Shown here: piece by piece, positions 6,616 through 7,260 of the stretch
Numbering within the stretch: the first letter of the stretch is position 1
How the letters are laid out: each line of letters opens with the position of its first letter
Assembly: GCA_007122945.1 (NCBI GenBank)
Contig: SKSP01000350.1
Coordinates: 1-7,260, forward strand
Origin: Ilumatobacteraceae bacterium
GTDB taxonomy: Bacteria; Actinomycetota; Acidimicrobiia; Acidimicrobiales; Ilumatobacteraceae
Length of the DNA stretch: 7,260 bases
Direction: 5' to 3'
Program-made: the position numbers and the translations under genes
The notes under the pieces: generated by a model
Database searches by the model: none
What the model saw: the letters and a program-made list of their open reading frames with translations, nothing else
What the model was told of the DNA's origin: nothing

Positions 6616-6621
6616 ATCTTA
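6616..6621 (-). promoter_or_regulatory. -10 box for the divergent TetR gene
   Basis: On the minus strand TAAGAT occupies -12 to -7 relative to the ATG at 6609, so the transcript probably starts at the A of the start codon. No Shine-Dalgarno lies between (ACGGGC only). Confidence 0.55.
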
Positions 6622-6622
6622 A

Positions 6623-6642
6623 TCTATAACGATCACTACAGA
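6623..6642. promoter_or_regulatory. Imperfect 20-bp palindrome, putative operator shared by the divergent genes
   Basis: TCTaTAacGATCacTAcAGA is symmetric at 14 of 20 positions around a central GATC. It lies just upstream of the regulator's -10 box, in the spacer region of that promoter, and overlaps the probable promoter of the dehydrogenase gene. Position, size and A+T content against a GC-rich background fit a TetR operator controlling both genes. Confidence 0.5.
6625..6630 (+). promoter_or_regulatory. Tentative -10 box for the dehydrogenase gene
   Basis: TATAAC lies 25 bp before the ATG at 6656. It would place the transcript start near 6637, just upstream of the Shine-Dalgarno. Other choices (TAATCT at 6620-6625) are possible, and no -35 box is clear. 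Confidence 0.28.
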
Positions 6643-6647
6643 AAGGA
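6641..6647 (+). promoter_or_regulatory. Ribosome binding site of the dehydrogenase gene
   Basis: GAAAGGA lies 8 nt before the ATG at 6656. It fixes the start and shows that this gene, unlike its divergent partner, has a leadered mRNA. Confidence 0.7.
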
Positions 6648-6655
6648 TCCGAGAG

Positions 6656-7260
6656 ATGGACGCCCTGCAGGACAAGGTGGCCCTGGTGACCGGCGGTGGC
6701 AGAGGTATCGGCGCCGCGATCGCGCGGCGCCTGGCTCGCGAAGGTGCCGACGTCGCGGTCACCTATCACCGCGACGCGAACGCCGCGGGCGAGGTCGTCG
6801 CGGGCATCGAGGAGGCCAACCGCACGGGGTTGGCCATCGCCGCCGACAGCGCCGACCCTCGCGCGATATTCGACGCGGTCGACCTGGCCGCCGACGAGCT
6901 CGGCCGCCTCGACATCCTCGTCAACAACGCCGGCATCTATCCGTTCGGGCCGCTCGCCGACGTCACGCTCGACGAGCTCGACCATGCCCTCGCCGTCCAC
7001 GTGCGAGCGGTCTTCCTCGCCAGCCAGGCCGCCGCCGCACGGATGGTCGACGGCGGGAGGATCATCAGCATCGGGAGCTGCTTCGCCGAGCGCGTCCCGT
7101 ACCCGGGCATCAGCCTGTACACGATGACCAAGTCGGCCCTGCTCGGACTCACCAAGGGATTGGCCCGAGACCTCGGTGACCGCGGCATCACGGCCACGGT
7201 CGTCCATCCCGGCAACATCGACACCGACATGAACCCGGCCGACGGACCGGAGGCCGCGGC
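6656..7260 (+). CDS. Short-chain dehydrogenase/reductase (BdcA/FabG-like), 3' end outside the window
   Basis: A partial SDR; 201 residues are visible of about 240-250 expected. The Rossmann nucleotide-binding motif is TGGGRGIG (12-19), followed by NNAG (90-93) and the catalytic YTMTK (Tyr155, Lys159). A Ser lies in SIGSC (138-142), with Ser141 one residue further from Tyr than in FabG. HPGNIDTDMNPADGP (184-198) resembles the DTD-NP-GP stretch of E. coli BdcA as I recall it. At the position of the usual catalytic-tetrad Asn ('VNV' before the AVF helix) the protein has His115 (AVHVRAVF). Such enzymes reduce or oxidise carbonyl/hydroxyl groups with NAD(P)H; the substrate is unknown. It is divergent from, and probably repressed by, the adjacent TetR protein. 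The frame is still open at the window end. Confidence 0.9.
   Translation, partial: MDALQDKVALVTGGGRGIGAAIARRLAREGADVAVTYHRDANAAGEVVAGIEEANRTGLAIAADSADPRAIFDAVDLAADELGRLDILVNNAGIYPFGPLADVTLDELDHALAVHVRAVFLASQAAAARMVDGGRIISIGSCFAERVPYPGISLYTMTKSALLGLTKGLARDLGDRGITATVVHPGNIDTDMNPADGPEAA

Noticed and set aside
4934..7207. 757-residue open frame on the minus strand
   Set aside because: It lies opposite well-supported genes (membrane protein, SDR) and out of frame with the TetR gene. Its composition is rich in Arg, Gly, Asp and Ala without domain patterns, which is usual for antisense frames in GC-rich DNA.

Overview
The window is GC-rich, densely coded DNA. Its GTG and TTG starts, three TetR-family regulators and several TANNNT boxes 5-7 nt upstream of start codons (a leaderless-transcript pattern) suggest an actinobacterium. 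A marine or soil Acidimicrobiia-like lineage is my guess, but nothing here proves the taxon. I see no RNA genes, CRISPR, insertion sequences or plasmid features, and no gap over 300 bases without a gene.

Layout: (1) 1-876 holds two consecutive small NTF2/SnoaL-like proteins, the first cut off at the window edge. (2) 920-1522 is a TetR-family repressor with its own leaderless-type promoter. (3) 1582-4145 is a translationally coupled two-gene ABC exporter (ATPase plus 550-residue two-repeat permease) of the 'polyketide antibiotic exporter' type, with a 16-bp dyad over its likely -35 region. (4) 4226-4822 is a second TetR regulator of the kind usually paired with such exporters. It is preceded by a possible 10-codon leaderless upstream ORF whose stop overlaps the regulator's start as GTGA. 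(5) 4850-5902 encodes an actinobacterial-type membrane protein of unknown function with a repeated external motif. (6) 5932-6609 (minus) and 6656-7260 (plus, cut off) are a divergent TetR/short-chain dehydrogenase pair resembling the bdcR/bdcA arrangement, sharing a 46-bp intergenic region with an imperfect 20-bp palindrome.

How they fit together: ATPase and permease form one drug- or metabolite-efflux complex, probably repressed by the downstream TetR, though the TetR just upstream is a rival candidate. The divergent TetR probably represses both itself and the dehydrogenase. The NTF2-like proteins may be co-transcribed small enzymes or binding proteins of unknown substrate. The gene families are familiar. 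The less ordinary signals are the putative leaderless upstream ORF, the two operator-like dyads, and a His in place of the usual catalytic-site Asn in the dehydrogenase.
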